A stretch of 64,000 nt of DNA from Rhinopithecus roxellana. Lineage: Eukaryota > Chordata > Mammalia > Primates > Cercopithecidae. The notes below the pieces were generated by a model, which had not been told where the DNA came from, made no database searches, and worked only from the letters and a program-made list of their open reading frames with translations. The DNA lies in contig NC_044550.1 in the NCBI RefSeq assembly GCF_007565055.1, positions 89,581,674-89,645,673 on the forward strand, read 5' to 3'. Positions 10,912-21,895 of this stretch are shown piece after piece. How positions within the stretch are numbered: the stretch's first letter is position 1; the number at the start of each line of letters is the position of its first letter. The position numbers were made by a program, and so were the translations under genes.

Positions 10912-11397
10912 TCGGAGAATATCACGTATTGTGAGCTTGTGGAACAGTATCTCTTCTATGCTGCTGTGGGAATTTACATTAGTATCATCGATCACTCTTA
11001 AGTATATATCTTAGTGAAACCCTTACATGTTTCTCTAAACATCTAATGGGATGTTTAGGATTGTTTTTTTGTAGCATTATTTGCAGTAGGAATAAAATGG
11101 TAATATCCTAAATATCATTCCAAGTGTACTTGCTGTCATCTTTCTATTGGGGTTAAAAAAAATCTTTTTCTTATTAAAAAATTTAGGAGCACTTTATTCT
11201 GGATATAAATAATTACAGGTGTAGTATAATTTTAGTCCATACAGTATGTAATTAAAGGAATGCTATAAATTCATTGAAAAGGAATTAACTAAAACTACCT
11301 ATATAAATATGAATAAATTTCACAAAAAAGACACAACAAGGAACAGAGGATTACATTCACTATGATACCATATGAAGTTTAAAAACATGCAAAACAG

Positions 11398-11704
11398 GGC
11401 CAGGCGTGGTGGCTCACAACTGTAATCCCAGCACTTTGGGAGGCTGAGGTGGGCAGATCACGAGGTCAGGAGATCGAGACCATCCTGGCTAACAGGGTGA
11501 AACCCCGTCTCTACTAAAAATACAAAAAATTAGCCGGGCGTGGTGGCGGGCGCCTGTAGTCCCAGCTACTTGGGAGGCTGAGGCAGGAGAATGGCGTGAA
11601 CCTGGCAGGCGGAGCTTGCAGTGAGCCGAGATCCAGCCACTGCACTCCAGCCTGGGCGACAGAGCGAGACTCCGTCTCAAAACAAAACAAAACAAAACAA
11701 AAAT
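11398..11704 (+). mobile_element. AluY-type, sense
   Basis: Full length, with 'gaggtcaggagatcgagaccatcctggc' split across the AluY-diagnostic region and a (CAAAA)n tail. It is flanked by 'acatgcaaaacag' and 'atatacaaaacag'. The next Alu begins directly after the right copy. Confidence 0.92.
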
Positions 11705-11716
11705 ATACAAAACAGA

Positions 11717-11832
11717 CCGGGCACGGTGGCTTACACCTGTAATCCCAGCCCTTTGGGAGGCTGAGGCAGGCAGATCACTTGAGGTCAGGAGTTTGAGAAC
11801 AGCTTGGCCAACATGGTGAAAGCCTGTCTCTG

Positions 11833-11872
<40 letters not shown>

Positions 11873-12030
11873 AGCCAGTATGTAATCCCAGCTATTTGGG
11901 AGGCTGAGGCAGGAGGATCGCTTGAACCCGGGAGGCGGAGGTTGCAGTGAGCCGAGATTGCTCCACTGCACTCCAGCCTGGGTGACAGCGCGAGACCCCG
12001 TCTCAACAACAGCAGCAACAATACCACCAC
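11717..12030 (+). mobile_element. Alu (AluS-type), sense, with expanded middle A-run
   Basis: The linker between the arms has become a run of about 34 A (from about 11837), and part of the right arm's start is lost ('ttagccagtatgtaatccc'). The tail is (CAACAG)-like. It is in tandem with the preceding AluY. Confidence 0.9.
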
Positions 12031-12346
12031 TCATGCAAAACAATAGCATTTTAAAGGCATTTATACCTTTATAGTAAAAAGTATGCAAAAGGCATGGAGA
12101 TGAGAAATACTGATGTTGGTGTTTAGTCTGTGAGGTGGAGGAAGGCTGATGTGTTGGAAAGGACACCAAGGAGGTTTATGCTGTGCTGTTGGTCACGTCT
12201 TACTTAAGCTAGGTGAGGATATATCCGTGTTTCCTTTCATTCTTTTTTTCTACTTTATTTGTATATACTACATGTTGATTTAAAAATAAAATATTTGTAT
12301 CTCTGTATCTCAGACATATATAAATAAGGCAAACATTATTTCTCTT

Positions 12347-12650
12347 TTTTTTTTTTTGAGACGGAGTCTCGCGCCCAGGCTGGAGTGCAGTGGCCGGATC
12401 TCAGCTCACTGCAAGCTCCGCCTCCTGGGTTTACGCCATTCTCCTGCCTCAGCCTCCCGAGTAGCTGGGACTACAGGCGACCGCCAAATCGCCCGGCTAG
12501 TTTTTTGTATTTTTTTTTTTTTTTTTTTTTTTAGTAGAGACGGGGTTTCACCCTGTTAGCCGGAATGGTCTCGATCTACTGACCTCATGATCCGCCCGTC
12601 TCGGTCTCCCAAAGTGCTGGGATTACAGGCTTGAGCCACGGCGCCCGGAC
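12347..12650 (-). mobile_element. AluY (Old World monkey type), antisense, with internal T expansion
   Basis: Flanked by 'tatttctctt' on both sides. A 6-bp loss removes 'tctgtc' at the head of the right arm region near 12372. A run of about 22 T (near 12510-12531) has expanded in the middle. It carries 'ggcttgagccacgg'. Confidence 0.93.
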
Positions 12651-13420
12651 TATTTCTCTTTCTAATTGCTCCTTTAGTAATTACGTCTTTTTTCCCCCCT
12701 GCTTTTTGCATTCCTTATGGTTCACACTCTCCCTCTAGTGGTAGCTCCTGCAACCACAGATTATTTCCTTCCTTGTTTTTACATTTCCTTGTTTTATCTG
12801 AAGTGATGAACAGAAATGCTGCAGACTTTACCTTTGTCCTTGTGTTGTTTGTCATCTAAACTTTTCATTCAAATATCAGTTTTCAAAGTAAAGTGCTAAA
12901 TATATTATAAAAATCATTGAAGGGGTTCCATCTTCTTTATGAATGAAACAATTTAAAACTGGCTTTGCTTGGTTACTCTAACAACCAGGGAGACTATGGG
13001 GTGGGGGTGTGGGCTGCAGTAGAGTTTAGTTTCATTTTGGAAAATGGATATTTAAAAGGAGGGTGCTTTGGAGAAATATTTGAGAAAGGATGTAAGACAT
13101 CGTGCATTTATATGCTTATTTGCATTAAAATGAATTTGACGATAATCAATTTACTTTGCTTAAGTCCTTAACCTAATTTTTTTCTAATGATATTTAAGCC
13201 TGTTCTTTGGCCTCATTTTTCCTGTAATCATAGACAATAAATGCCCATCAACATCTGCATATTGTTTTTTTACATGGTGAAATTGTTTTTTAGTTTCCTA
13301 TTTCTTGCTGCTTTGAGCTAAGTTCCTATTAACTTATGTTGATCATCATTTCTATTTCCAGTGCTTATATATTATATTATTTATTGCACTTGCCTTAACT
13401 GTTTTCCAGGTGTGTTAGCT
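12651..13420. other. Unclassified AT-rich spacer
   Basis: No gene or transposon is recognised. A CTCF-like word on the minus strand lies near 12730-12742. Confidence 0.4.
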
Positions 13421-13718
13421 TTTTTTTTTTTTCTTTGAGACGGAGTCTCGCTCTGTCGCCCAGGCTGGAGTGCAGTGGCTGGATTTCGGCTCACTGCAAG
13501 CTCCGCCTCCCGGGTTTACGCCATTCTCCTGCCTCAGCCTCCCCAGTAGCTGGGACTACAGGCGCTCGCCACCTCGCCCGGCTAGTTTTTTGTATTTTTT
13601 AGTAGAGACGGGGTTTCACTGTGTTAGCCAGGATGGTCTCCATCTCCTGACCTCGTGATCCGCCCTTCTCGGCCTCCCAAAGTGCTGGGATTACAGGCTT
13701 GAGCCACCGCGCCTGGCC
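13421..13718 (-). mobile_element. AluY (Old World monkey type), antisense
   Basis: Full length with cercopithecoid AluY signatures. The flanks share 'agctttttttttt', so the duplication runs into the T-tract. Confidence 0.93.
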
Positions 13719-14136
13719 ACCAGCTTTTTTTTTAATGAAGCAAAGCAAACACACAACTATTTATTTCACTAAGATATTCTTATTTTTCTTTTCCCAAGTA
13801 CCACAATATAGCTCTTGTTACATTTTAAAACTTAAGCTTTAATATTCTGAATATGATTTGTGGTATAAATATTTAAAAATGTATACTAAGCAAAGTTTAT
13901 ACCAGAAGAAACCAATCTGTTCCAGATGTCCGATTGCTGGTCTCCCTTGCTGCTTGCCAGTAATCTTGCTGTTTGCCTCTGTGGGTCTTCCTCTGTCACT
14001 TCAGAATCTGTTGAGAGTTTTTATTCATTCTAGAGCCCTTGAGAGGAAAACAGTGGGTTGATAGCAGAACCTTTTTTTCCTTCAATTGCGGTGTCTTTTT
14101 CTCTCCTCCTGTAAATGAGTAGTATATATATCTTGG

Positions 14137-14184
<48 letters not shown>

Positions 14185-14480
14185 ACATTTGAATTTTGAC
14201 ATTTGAAATATGATGTGAAAAGTTGTTTATAAAAACAAGTCAAGTTTGAGAAAACAGGAAAAATTGAGAAGGAAATGCCCAGTGAGTTAACTGGAATAAG
14301 AAGTTTGTGGAAACAGGAATGCATGTCAGAGAGAGAGGGCTGTGGAAGAGAGAGGCTTCCAGTGTCCACATTATGTCATATTTAAGCACGTGATGTAAAA
14401 ATATTTTGGGTAATTTTTTATTTTGGCAATTTTTCTTTTTTAGTCATTTGCAAAATTACATTTAAGAAAAGAAATAAATA
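13719..14480. other. Unclassified spacer with microsatellite
   Basis: Apart from the TG/TA tract listed separately, nothing is recognised. Confidence 0.4.
14137..14180 (+). repeat. (TG)n-(TA)n compound microsatellite
   Basis: About 8 TG units run directly into about 14 TA units. The combination is prone to Z-DNA, cruciform extrusion and length change. Confidence 0.95.
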
Positions 14481-14773
14481 GGCTGAGTGTGGTGACTCAC
14501 GCCTGTAATCCCAGCACTTTGGGAGGGCCGAGGCAGGCGGATCATGAGGTCAGGAGTTCGAGACCAGCCTGGCCAATATGGTGAAACCCCGTCTCTACTA
14601 AAAAATACAAAAAAATTAGCTCGGCGTGGTGGCACACACGTGTAGTCCCAGCTACTTGGGAGGCTGAGGCAGGAGAACTGTTTCAACCCGGGAGGTGTAG
14701 GTTGCACTGAGCTGAGAGGGCGTACTCCAGCCTGGGTGACAGAGTGAGACTCCGTCCCCTCCCCCCACCCCCA
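14481..14773 (+). mobile_element. Alu (AluS-type), sense, with C-rich tail junction
   Basis: Full dimer. Where the A-tail should start it reads 'cgtcccctccccccaccccc' before the A-rich run, an unusual C-rich change of the tail. Confidence 0.9.
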
Positions 14774-15129
14774 AAAATGGAAAAAAGAATAAACAGAAAA
14801 ATAAAAAGAAAAAATAAACAAAAGCAATATTCCAAGATCCAGGTACGTTCCCTGTTAATATTGGAGTGAAGAAGTAAAACAAGAGGCAATGAGGACCGTC
14901 AGATCTAGGAGATGAGCATGGGATGTGAACCTCTGCAGCCAAGTGTGTTGGTGATGTCGATGGGCCAGAGACCACGTCCTCTCTACTGACCCTTCTGCAG
15001 GAATTGGGGCAACTGGACAACATGTCACCTTTCGCATTCAACCATGATCTGCTGCTACCCTTCGCCTTATAAGTGGTCTTTTAGTCGTCACTGTACTCTT
15101 ACAGAAAAACAAAGGAAATGATCCCTCCC
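14774..15129. other. Unclassified spacer
   Basis: No repeat or gene is recognised. The long minus-strand frames here are read-through from the antisense Alu. Confidence 0.4.
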
Positions 15130-15440
15130 CTTATCTCAGGTATTTTCCTTATTTCTGACCTACCTGACTTCTTATCCTTCAGCTCTCGTCTTAAACATCT
15201 CTCTCACAGAAGACTCATCAGTTCTTACACCCCAATCTAGATCACGCCCATAGGCTAGAATGGCTCAGCATCTTCGGTATTTTTCCTGATAGTGCTACTG
15301 GCTGTTTGAATCTGCATGTTTACTGGTTGTAAGCTCCACAAAGGAAAAGTCCATGTCACCGTGGCTTCCTGCTGTATTCCTTACCTAGTACTATACCTGG
15401 CGCATTGCAGTGCTCAATAATATGTTGAATAAATGAAGAG
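15130..15440 (+). mobile_element. L2 LINE 3' end
   Basis: 'ttgtaagctccacaaagg', then 'gcattgcagtgctcaataata' and 'tgttgaataaatgaa' follow the L2 3' terminus. Confidence 0.7.
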
Positions 15441-15559
15441 TAGCTGCATCCATGAGTGTCGAACCGTTCATGTGTGTGTTAGTTACGTATTTCACCACTC
15501 CAAGTGCCTCATTTAAAACTCATCTGAAACCATTCTGCAATTACATCATTATGCCTCCT

Positions 15560-15855
15560 TTTTTTTTTTTCTGGAGACAGTCTCCCTCTGTTGCCCAGGC
15601 TGGAGTGCAATGTGTGATCTCGGCTTACTGCAACCTCTGCTTCCTGGGTTCAAGTGATTCTCCTGCCTCAGTCTCCTGAGTAGCTGGGACTACAGCATAG
15701 CGCAAGCCACTACGCCTAGCTAATTGTTTGTATTTTTAGTAGAGATGGGGTTTCACCATGTTGGTCAGGCTGGTCCCAATCTACTGACCTCGTGATCCGC
15801 CCACCTCGGCCTCCCAAAGTGCTGGGATTACAGTTGTGAGCCACCGCGCCTGGCC
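15560..15855 (-). mobile_element. Alu (AluS-type), antisense
   Basis: Dimer flanked by 'cattatgcctcct' and 'cattatgctttct', a target duplication with changes. Confidence 0.92.
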
Positions 15856-15868
15856 CATTATGCTTTCT

Positions 15869-16350
15869 AAAAGAGAAACATACTGCCTGTCCTCAGACAA
15901 TGATGTATACTTCATGGTTGGCATATATCAAAGGCTTTCCTAGGAATCTAAAATATGACATTGGGATAGAAGGCATTGTGCTGAGAGTGTTATCAACACA
16001 GTAATTCCTGCAATAGATCCTTGCTGACAGGCTCATCTTTTAAAACCATCCCTTTCATTCTATTGTCTCCCTACTGAGGAACATACAATGGTTTCCTCAT
16101 GGGCAACCATATTAAATCATATGATTGCAAAGTGGGAGCCTGGATGAACTTCCCAGCTGCCTTACTTCTTTCTTTTAATAAACAAAGGGTCTACACCCAA
16201 AGAGGTCCAGTCATTATAAACTTCTTAAAGCAGAGTTGTGGCCATGTCATTTCCTTACTGGAGGCTTCAGCCATGTATTTTCAGTTTTTTGTGATCTGCC
16301 TTTTTGATTTTTATTTTATTCCCTTTACTACACTCTTTGCTCTAGCCTAG
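15869..16350. other. Unclassified spacer
   Basis: No gene recognised. The 83-codon frame 16099-16350 has no recognisable domain. Confidence 0.4.
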
Positions 16351-16690
16351 TGACATGGTTTTGATGTTTGTCCCCTCCAAATCTCATGTTGCCATGTGAT
16401 TCCCAGTGTTGGCTGTGGGGCTGGTGGGAGGTGTATGGATCACAGGGGTGAATCCCTCATGAATGGCTTAGTGCCACCCCCTTGGTGATGAGTGACTTCT
16501 TGCTCTGAGTTCACACAAGGTTTGGTTGTTTTGAAAGTGTGTGGCACCTCCCCCTTGCTCTCTTGCCCCTGCTCTTGCTATGTGAAGAGCCTGTTCCCAC
16601 TTTGCCTTCCGCTATGATTGGAAGCTTCCTAAGACCCTCACCAGAAGCATAGGACAAGTTGCTAAGCCCCTCCAGTTCTGTAAAGTAATG
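16351..16690 (+). mobile_element. MST/MLT1-like MaLR solo LTR, sense
   Basis: Starts 'tgacatggttttgatgtttg' and continues with 'aatctcatgttg', 'ggtgggaggtgtatgg', 'cccctcatgaatgg'-like text and 'ctatgattggaagc'. This order is that of MaLR LTRs. The 3' end is worn away. Confidence 0.75.
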
Positions 16691-16953
16691 CCCACTTACA
16701 ACAATCTCACTGAGTTACACCTATGAATAGTAAATGTGAAAATGTTTTGGAAATCCTGTGTGAGGTGTAAGTTCTGCACAATTATCAGTTTTTATTATTA
16801 GGAGGGAGTCAGTACCCTCAAATGTTTGTGTCATTCTCAGGCTAGGCCATGGTAGCTTTAATGGTTGTAATCTAACCAAGGCTGGCTTTGGAATGAGAGG
16901 TAGAAGGAGAGAAGTGAGTGAAGTTCGTATCCCCACTCCCTTACTTTATAATA

Positions 16954-17343
16954 TTAGGTTGGTGCAAAAGTAATTGCCATTACTTTTTTTTTTTTTTTTT
17001 TTTTTTTTAAGATGGAGTCTCGCTCTGTTGCCCAGGCTGGAGTGCAGTGGCACAATCTTGGCTCACTGCAACCTCCGCCTCCTGGGTTCACGCCATTCTC
17101 CTGCCTCAGCCTCCCCAGTAGCTGGGACTACAGGCGCCCGCCCTCATGCCTGGCTAATTTTTTTTATTTTTTATTTTTAGTAGAGACGGGGTTTCACCGT
17201 GTTAGCCAGGATGGTCTTGATCTCCTGACCTCGTGATCCACCCGCCTCAGCCTCCCAAAGTGCTAGGATTACAGGCATGAGCCACTGTGCCTGGCGCCAT
17301 TACTTTTAATGTCAAAGCTGCAATTACTTTTGCACCAACCTAA
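16954..17343. mobile_element. MADE1 (mariner MITE), split by an Alu
   Basis: The left end 'ttaggttggtgcaaaagtaa' and right end 'attacttttgcaccaacctaa' (21 nt, here quoted by its outer part 'gcaccaacctaa') are inverted repeats of the 80-bp MADE1. MADE1 hairpins gave rise to the mir-548 family. This copy has lost about 9 bp of its left arm and is broken by an Alu, so an intact hairpin cannot form in a short transcript. Confidence 0.93.
16986..17295 (-). mobile_element. Alu (AluY/S-type) inserted in MADE1, antisense
   Basis: Flanked by perfect 'gccattactttt' copies (16976-16987 and 17296-17307), both MADE1 sequence. This proves insertion into the MITE. Confidence 0.95.
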
Positions 17344-17528
17344 TGGAAATGGGCCTTTATTTTTGTATCTTATCACTATTGGAACAAATCTCTTGTGTGT
17401 GATTAAATCTATGAAGTAACCCACCTTATAAAATAAAATATTTAAGTGTTTTTGCAAATTTAACACATAGGAACTTTCTCCCATAAGCAACTGTTTGCTG
17501 TGTAATGATACTTGATTTTATCCCGAAG

Positions 17529-17672
17529 CAGTAATTGTCAATCTTCACTGAATATTAGAGTCACCTGGGGAGGTTTAAAAAATCCCAGTGCCCAGACTGT
17601 ACCCCAGGCCGGTTTGATTAGAATCTCTAGTAATTCCAGTGAGCGTCTAATATTAAGCATCAATGCACTGAA
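17529..17672 (+). mobile_element. MER5-like hAT-Charlie MITE relic
   Basis: 'ttagagtcacctggggagg' followed by 'aaatcccagtgcccagactg' and a far end 'gcatcaatgcactg' resembles MER5A/B. It is diverged. Confidence 0.6.
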
Positions 17673-18084
17673 AGATCTACCCTGGTCATTACATTTTTGG
17701 TCTCTGTCCCGACTAAGGAGTCGTTTTTGGGGGGCGGCTATTTACTTTAAATACATATTTTGGTCTTTTTGCTTCATGTGTTATTGAAAATAACATGTCA
17801 GGGTCTTACCTAACATTTTGTCCCAAGAATCATACTGTCCAAGGTTTTTACAAGACTGATCTGTGAGTATAGTATATTCTTTCAGAAATGCCCTACTTTG
17901 AAGATGACACTTTGATTCAAAGTGTTTACCCTGACTCTTCTTGACGTTTTTCTTTCAGTTTGGCATTGCGCTTCTCCTTCCTTTAACTGCAAGATCAGTC
18001 CTTTTTGGAAATTGGCTGCCTGGGTGACATTAGTTTTCTTTACTTTTCAAGAATCTAGTGTTTATTTTGTTTCCTTTGAACAGT
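17673..18084. other. Unclassified spacer
   Basis: No gene or transposon recognised. Confidence 0.4.
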
Positions 18085-18300
18085 GTTCAGAGGCCTCCAC
18101 TCCTCTTGGATGAAGTCCAAACCTATATTCTGATATAGCACCAGCTCCCACAGCCAGTCCTCCTGCCCATAACTCTCCTCTTGAGAGCAAAGTCCTGAGA
18201 ATGGCATCTTTTCTCTGAAGCACGTGAGTCATAGTTCTTCACTGGGATCAATACCTCCTCTCTGTCTTCTGGAAATTGTGACTTCATTCAAGTCCCTAAA
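18085..18300 (+). mobile_element. Probable L2 LINE fragment
   Basis: 'cctcttggatgaagtccaaa' followed by CT-rich text resembles the coding end of L2. Diverged and without termini. Confidence 0.4.
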
Positions 18301-18857
18301 TTGCAGTAGTCATCACAATTAGATATTTATCCAGTACCAGAATCTCCAGAATGTTTTTCTTAGAGTTACTGTTTCTATCATGGATTCCACTGAGAGTCTC
18401 CATGAGGCTAAGCCCCATTTTGAAAGGAAATGAATCTTGTGGATGTTGATATCTTTCTCCTTTCTAGATGGTTTCTGATTTCCTCATTGCATCCATATTA
18501 CGTGTATAAGCCATGCTAGGATTTTCAGACAATAATTGACGTGAGTTTTTTTTTTATTCTTTAGCATCTCTTTCCCTTTCCACCAGCACTCCAAGAAATT
18601 ACATTTGTCCCATGGGACTTGAAAAGGTGAGTTTATTATCAAGTGCCTGTCCTTCCATAACAAAGGGGCAGGGATATGACTCAAGCTGGGCACATTAGAT
18701 GCTCCTGAGCTTAATCTTGGACAGAAGATAAGAGTGTAAAACCAGTTGGAATTTATCCCAATGCTGGTGTCTGCCCAGGCTATGATAAAATTATATTGTG
18801 CTTGCTTCCTTAATTCTGGGGACACCATGGTTCCTACCACACTGGTGCCTAGTTCTC
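18301..18857. other. Unclassified spacer
   Basis: The minus-strand 118-codon frame (18484-18840) has no recognised domain and is probably chance. Confidence 0.4.
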
Positions 18858-18869
18858 AGTCTTCTTGTT

Positions 18870-18870
18870 A

Positions 18871-18905
<35 letters not shown>
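18870..18905 (+). repeat. (ATT)n microsatellite from Alu tail
   Basis: About 11 ATT units replace the T-tract of the adjoining antisense Alu. They lie inside its target duplication. Confidence 0.93.
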
Positions 18906-18907
<2 letters not shown>

Positions 18908-19203
18908 TTTTATTATTTTTTGAGACACTTTCCCTCTGTCATCCAGGCTGGAGTGCAGTGGCACTATCTCAGCTCACTGTAACCTCTGCTTCCCCAGTTC
19001 AAGCAATTCTCCTGCCTCAGCCTCCCAAGTAACTGGGATTTCAAGCACCCACCACCATGACCAGCTTTTTTTTTTGTATTTTTAGTAGAGATGGGAGTTC
19101 ACCATTTTGGCCAGACTGATCTCGAACTCCTGACCTCGGGTGATTCACCTGCCTTGACCTCCCAAAGTGCTGTGATTACAGGCATGAGCCACTGTGCCTG
19201 GCC
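18873..19203 (-). mobile_element. Alu (AluS-type), antisense
   Basis: Flanked by perfect 15-bp copies of 'agtcttcttgttaat' (18858-18872 and 19204-19218). Its tail has turned into the (ATT)n array. Confidence 0.94.
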
Positions 19204-19218
19204 AGTCTTCTTGTTAAT

Positions 19219-19534
19219 TCTGAAAGCTGTCAAATATCTTTCTAACTGCTTTTTTTTTTTTTTTGACTTCAACTACCCAGAATTAATTTTTGTTGGTTGC
19301 AACCCAAGATGAGAACTAGAATAGATGCAGATTCTGATGCAGACCACTGTGGGCCTCAGGAACATGGTTTTCTCTCATTCTCCCTACTGAGAATCATCTC
19401 TCAACAGTCAAAATTAGCAGGGTAGACTGGGTGACCTCGTTTACATTATTGCCTTGCACTATCTGTCATGGAGTAACAAGGAGCAGCAAAGCTACTCATC
19501 TTTAACCTAAGTACTGAAGGAGTTAGATACATCA
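19219..19534. other. Unclassified spacer
   Basis: Nothing recognised apart from a short T-run near 19250. Confidence 0.4.
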
Positions 19535-19770
19535 TTAGGTAGACAAGCTAGCAAGGAGAATAAGAACATGTGTATATGGTGAGAGATGGGGTTTGGGTCC
19601 TGGCCTCACATTTACTAGGTGAGTGATGTCAAGTACTCCATTTCTTTGTACAAGAGGACAACAAAGCTCTTCTCGTGGAATTGTTATCTAAAATTAAATG
19701 ACAGAATTGTAAGATGCTTGGGACTGGCCTAGCATGTAGTAAGTGCTGTGTAATAATAGCTATTATTATT
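19535..19770 (+). mobile_element. MIR SINE relic, sense
   Basis: 'tttgggtcctggcctcacat', 'gtgagtgatgtcaagtactcc', 'attaaatgacagaattgtaag' and 'agtaagtgctgtgtaataat' follow MIR in order. Confidence 0.6.
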
Positions 19771-20344
19771 ATTGGAATTGTAGAAATAATGGTAATGTCC
19801 ATCTTTTTCATAGAAAAATTACTCTATTATCTATGACAGTAGGAAGGAGGAAAAAGAGCAATCAGTTGGGCCAAGGGGTGGTTCATTTGGCCTTATAAGA
19901 TTTTCCTCCAGTAGAGCACATCGGAAGCCTCATAATTCCCAGCCTTGATCTTGATCTTCTGTTAGAACTTGGAACAGTGATTTTTCCTGGCAAGCAGTGA
20001 CACTTCTATGGATTTGCTATGATAATCTGGTGAATCTTGGGTGTAGAGTTCTAGTGCTCCTAGAAAACTGGCTTGTGGTGCTTAGGAGAGTGATTGTGAG
20101 GTTGTTATCTGACTGGGTGGATTTCTCCGTAGCTGGTTCACTGCCTTCTGTCATTCTGATGGATTCTTATATAAAAAAAAAAAATCCCTGGAACTTCATA
20201 GCTTACAATGAACCACCATCATGTCCTCTTGGTCAAAAGGTCACCTAGTCACTTTAGTCAGCCTGAGGAGTCACTGATGCTTGTTATATTCCTTTCCATA
20301 CTACTTAAGGTATGTGATTCAAGCAAATGACCATACTTAATAAT
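19771..20344. other. Unclassified spacer
   Basis: No gene or transposon recognised. The 83-codon frame 19997-20248 has no known family. Confidence 0.4.
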
Positions 20345-20590
20345 AATAATTGCATAGCAAGTGCCAGGGTAGCTTCTAACGTTTATTCAGTACTTACCAT
20401 GTGTCAGGCTCTGCAAAATACTGCTTTCAGTCATTATGGATTCTTATTAAATGGGTATTATTATTATCCTTAGTCCTCAGATGAGAAAACAGTGGAACAG
20501 AGAAATGGACTTTCTAAGATAACACAATGTGTCTGAGCACAGCTGGGATTTGGACCGTAGCCTTCTGGACTCAGAAACCTGTGACCTTAG
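20345..20590 (-). mobile_element. MIR SINE relic, antisense
   Basis: 'cttaccatgtgtcaggctct', 'cctcagatgagaaaacagtgg' (shortened here as a match to 'gatgaggaaactg'), and 'agctgggatttggacc' follow antisense MIR. Confidence 0.65.
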
Positions 20591-21009
20591 TCAATCTGAA
20601 GATTTCCTGGAAGGAAGGAGTGGGGGCATGGTCTTTCTAATCATGTCAGGGAGTTGGGGGTCTAGGTTCACCACCTTTCAGGAAACTTTGTGGAGCTGTT
20701 ATTTCTGACCTTTCATAATAAAAGTGTTGCAAGGATTTGGAAAGGCCCTTATGTTCTTTGGGAAGTGCTTGTTTAATTTTTATGATGAAAATTTTTGCTT
20801 TCCTTTTTCTTCTGCTCCATAGCCTCTCTGCAAAACATAGTACCAATTATTGATCTTTTTAGATTTAGAAATAGATGGTTTGAAGCTGGGCTTTGTGTCA
20901 AGTGTTCCCCAATAAAATTATAATTTATCTCAAAACCCTTATCTCACCAGTATGTGACTACTTTCCTTAAGGTGGGAGGTATTGACACAGTAGAACACTA
21001 GGGGTCAGA
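20591..21009. other. Unclassified spacer
   Basis: No gene or transposon recognised. Confidence 0.4.
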
Positions 21010-21265
21010 GCATCTCAGACCAAGTCAGTGCTTGCTTACAAACCAGGGGCAACCTAGGGAAATCTCCTCTAGCTTTAGTTTTCTCATTTGTAAAATTAAA
21101 TTATTTCTGATATCTCATGTTCAAATGCTGTGTCATTAATTTCCAAGTCCAAGTGGGGCACAGATGATAGGATCTAGAACAACATAAGTAGTTAAGAGCC
21201 TAAGGTATAGAGTCCATCTGCCAGGGTTTGAACCTTGTCTCTACCAATTACTGACCTCTAACTTT
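21010..21265 (+). mobile_element. Probable MIR fragments, sense
   Basis: Two MIR-like pieces: 'tagttttctcatttgtaaaa' near 21075 and 'gccagggtttgaaccttg' near 21220. They may be two separate decayed copies. Confidence 0.4.
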
Positions 21266-21507
21266 TAGTCAGCTACTGTTGTAAAGTGGATTTTCCAAAA
21301 GCGGACACTGAGTAGTTTGGTGCAGGATATTTAGGGATAAATACAAGTAAAAGGAAGGAGAAGAAAGCAGGATTGTGAAGAGAGTGAAACTGAACTGTGA
21401 TATAGGCCTGACAAAGCCTTGGCCAATCCTGTGGAGAACTCTGGAGCTTATGCACCTGTCAGAGCTGTCCCATGGTTTAGGCCTTTAAACCCTTTTGTGA
21501 TTCATTA
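21266..21507. other. Unclassified spacer
   Basis: No repeat or gene recognised. Confidence 0.4.
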
Positions 21508-21555
21508 CTTTATCAAGTAATAAAGCTTGACATCAAGCCTTATTACTTGATAAAG
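21508..21555. repeat. Near-perfect 48-bp palindrome
   Basis: The left arm (21508-21530) begins 'ctttatcaagtaataa' and ends 'gcttga'. The right arm (21533-21555) is its reverse complement at 22 of 23 positions, with a 2-base spacer 'ca'. It is not part of any repeat I recognise. Confidence 0.9.
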
Positions 21556-21689
21556 GCTTCCGTGGAAAGGCTATATACCCTTGAGCAAGGTGGTTCTCTG
21601 CAGCCAAGGAAAGAGCTGGAAGAAAAAGTCATTTCTTGAAGGAGAATTTGGTGGTGCATTTCCACTACAGCTGCATGACCCTTTCATGT

Positions 21690-21810
21690 CTCAATTTCCT
21701 TGTAAACCAAGATGTCATAACAATAGAGTTTACATCTCAGGGTATTGTGATAACTAAATGGATTATTATATAGAAAGTGCCTTGAACAGGAGAGGGAGAT
21801 ACAGAAAGCT
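21690..21810 (+). mobile_element. Probable MIR fragment, sense
   Basis: 'gtctcaatttccttgtaaac', 'gtattgtgataactaaatgg' and 'agaaagtgccttgaacagg' follow the MIR 3' half. Confidence 0.5.
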
Positions 21811-21895
21811 CTTGATATCTATTACTGATGATGGTGATAATAATTATAATGCTGTAGAATTTTTAAGATATCAAGTGAGTTAGAGATATGTCATT

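Larger units (their letters stand above)
10720..12180 (+). mobile_element. Old L1M-type LINE, interrupted by three Alus
   Basis: 'cactgcaaaa'-poor but clear L1 text: 'accgattatactggcaaaaatt' near 10748, 'gtagcattatttgcagtagg' near 11073, 'atgataccatatgaagttt' near 11360. These follow the ORF2 end and 3' UTR of an old L1M in order. A FLAM, an AluY and an AluS have inserted. Confidence 0.7.

Noticed and set aside
11489..12169. 226-codon minus-strand open frame, longest in the window
   Set aside because: It is made almost wholly of antisense Alu sequence, including poly-Phe from A-runs. Antisense Alu often reads open by chance.
21508..21555. 48-bp palindrome considered as a microRNA hairpin
   Set aside because: The spacer of two bases and total length below 50 are unsuited to a Drosha/Dicer precursor.
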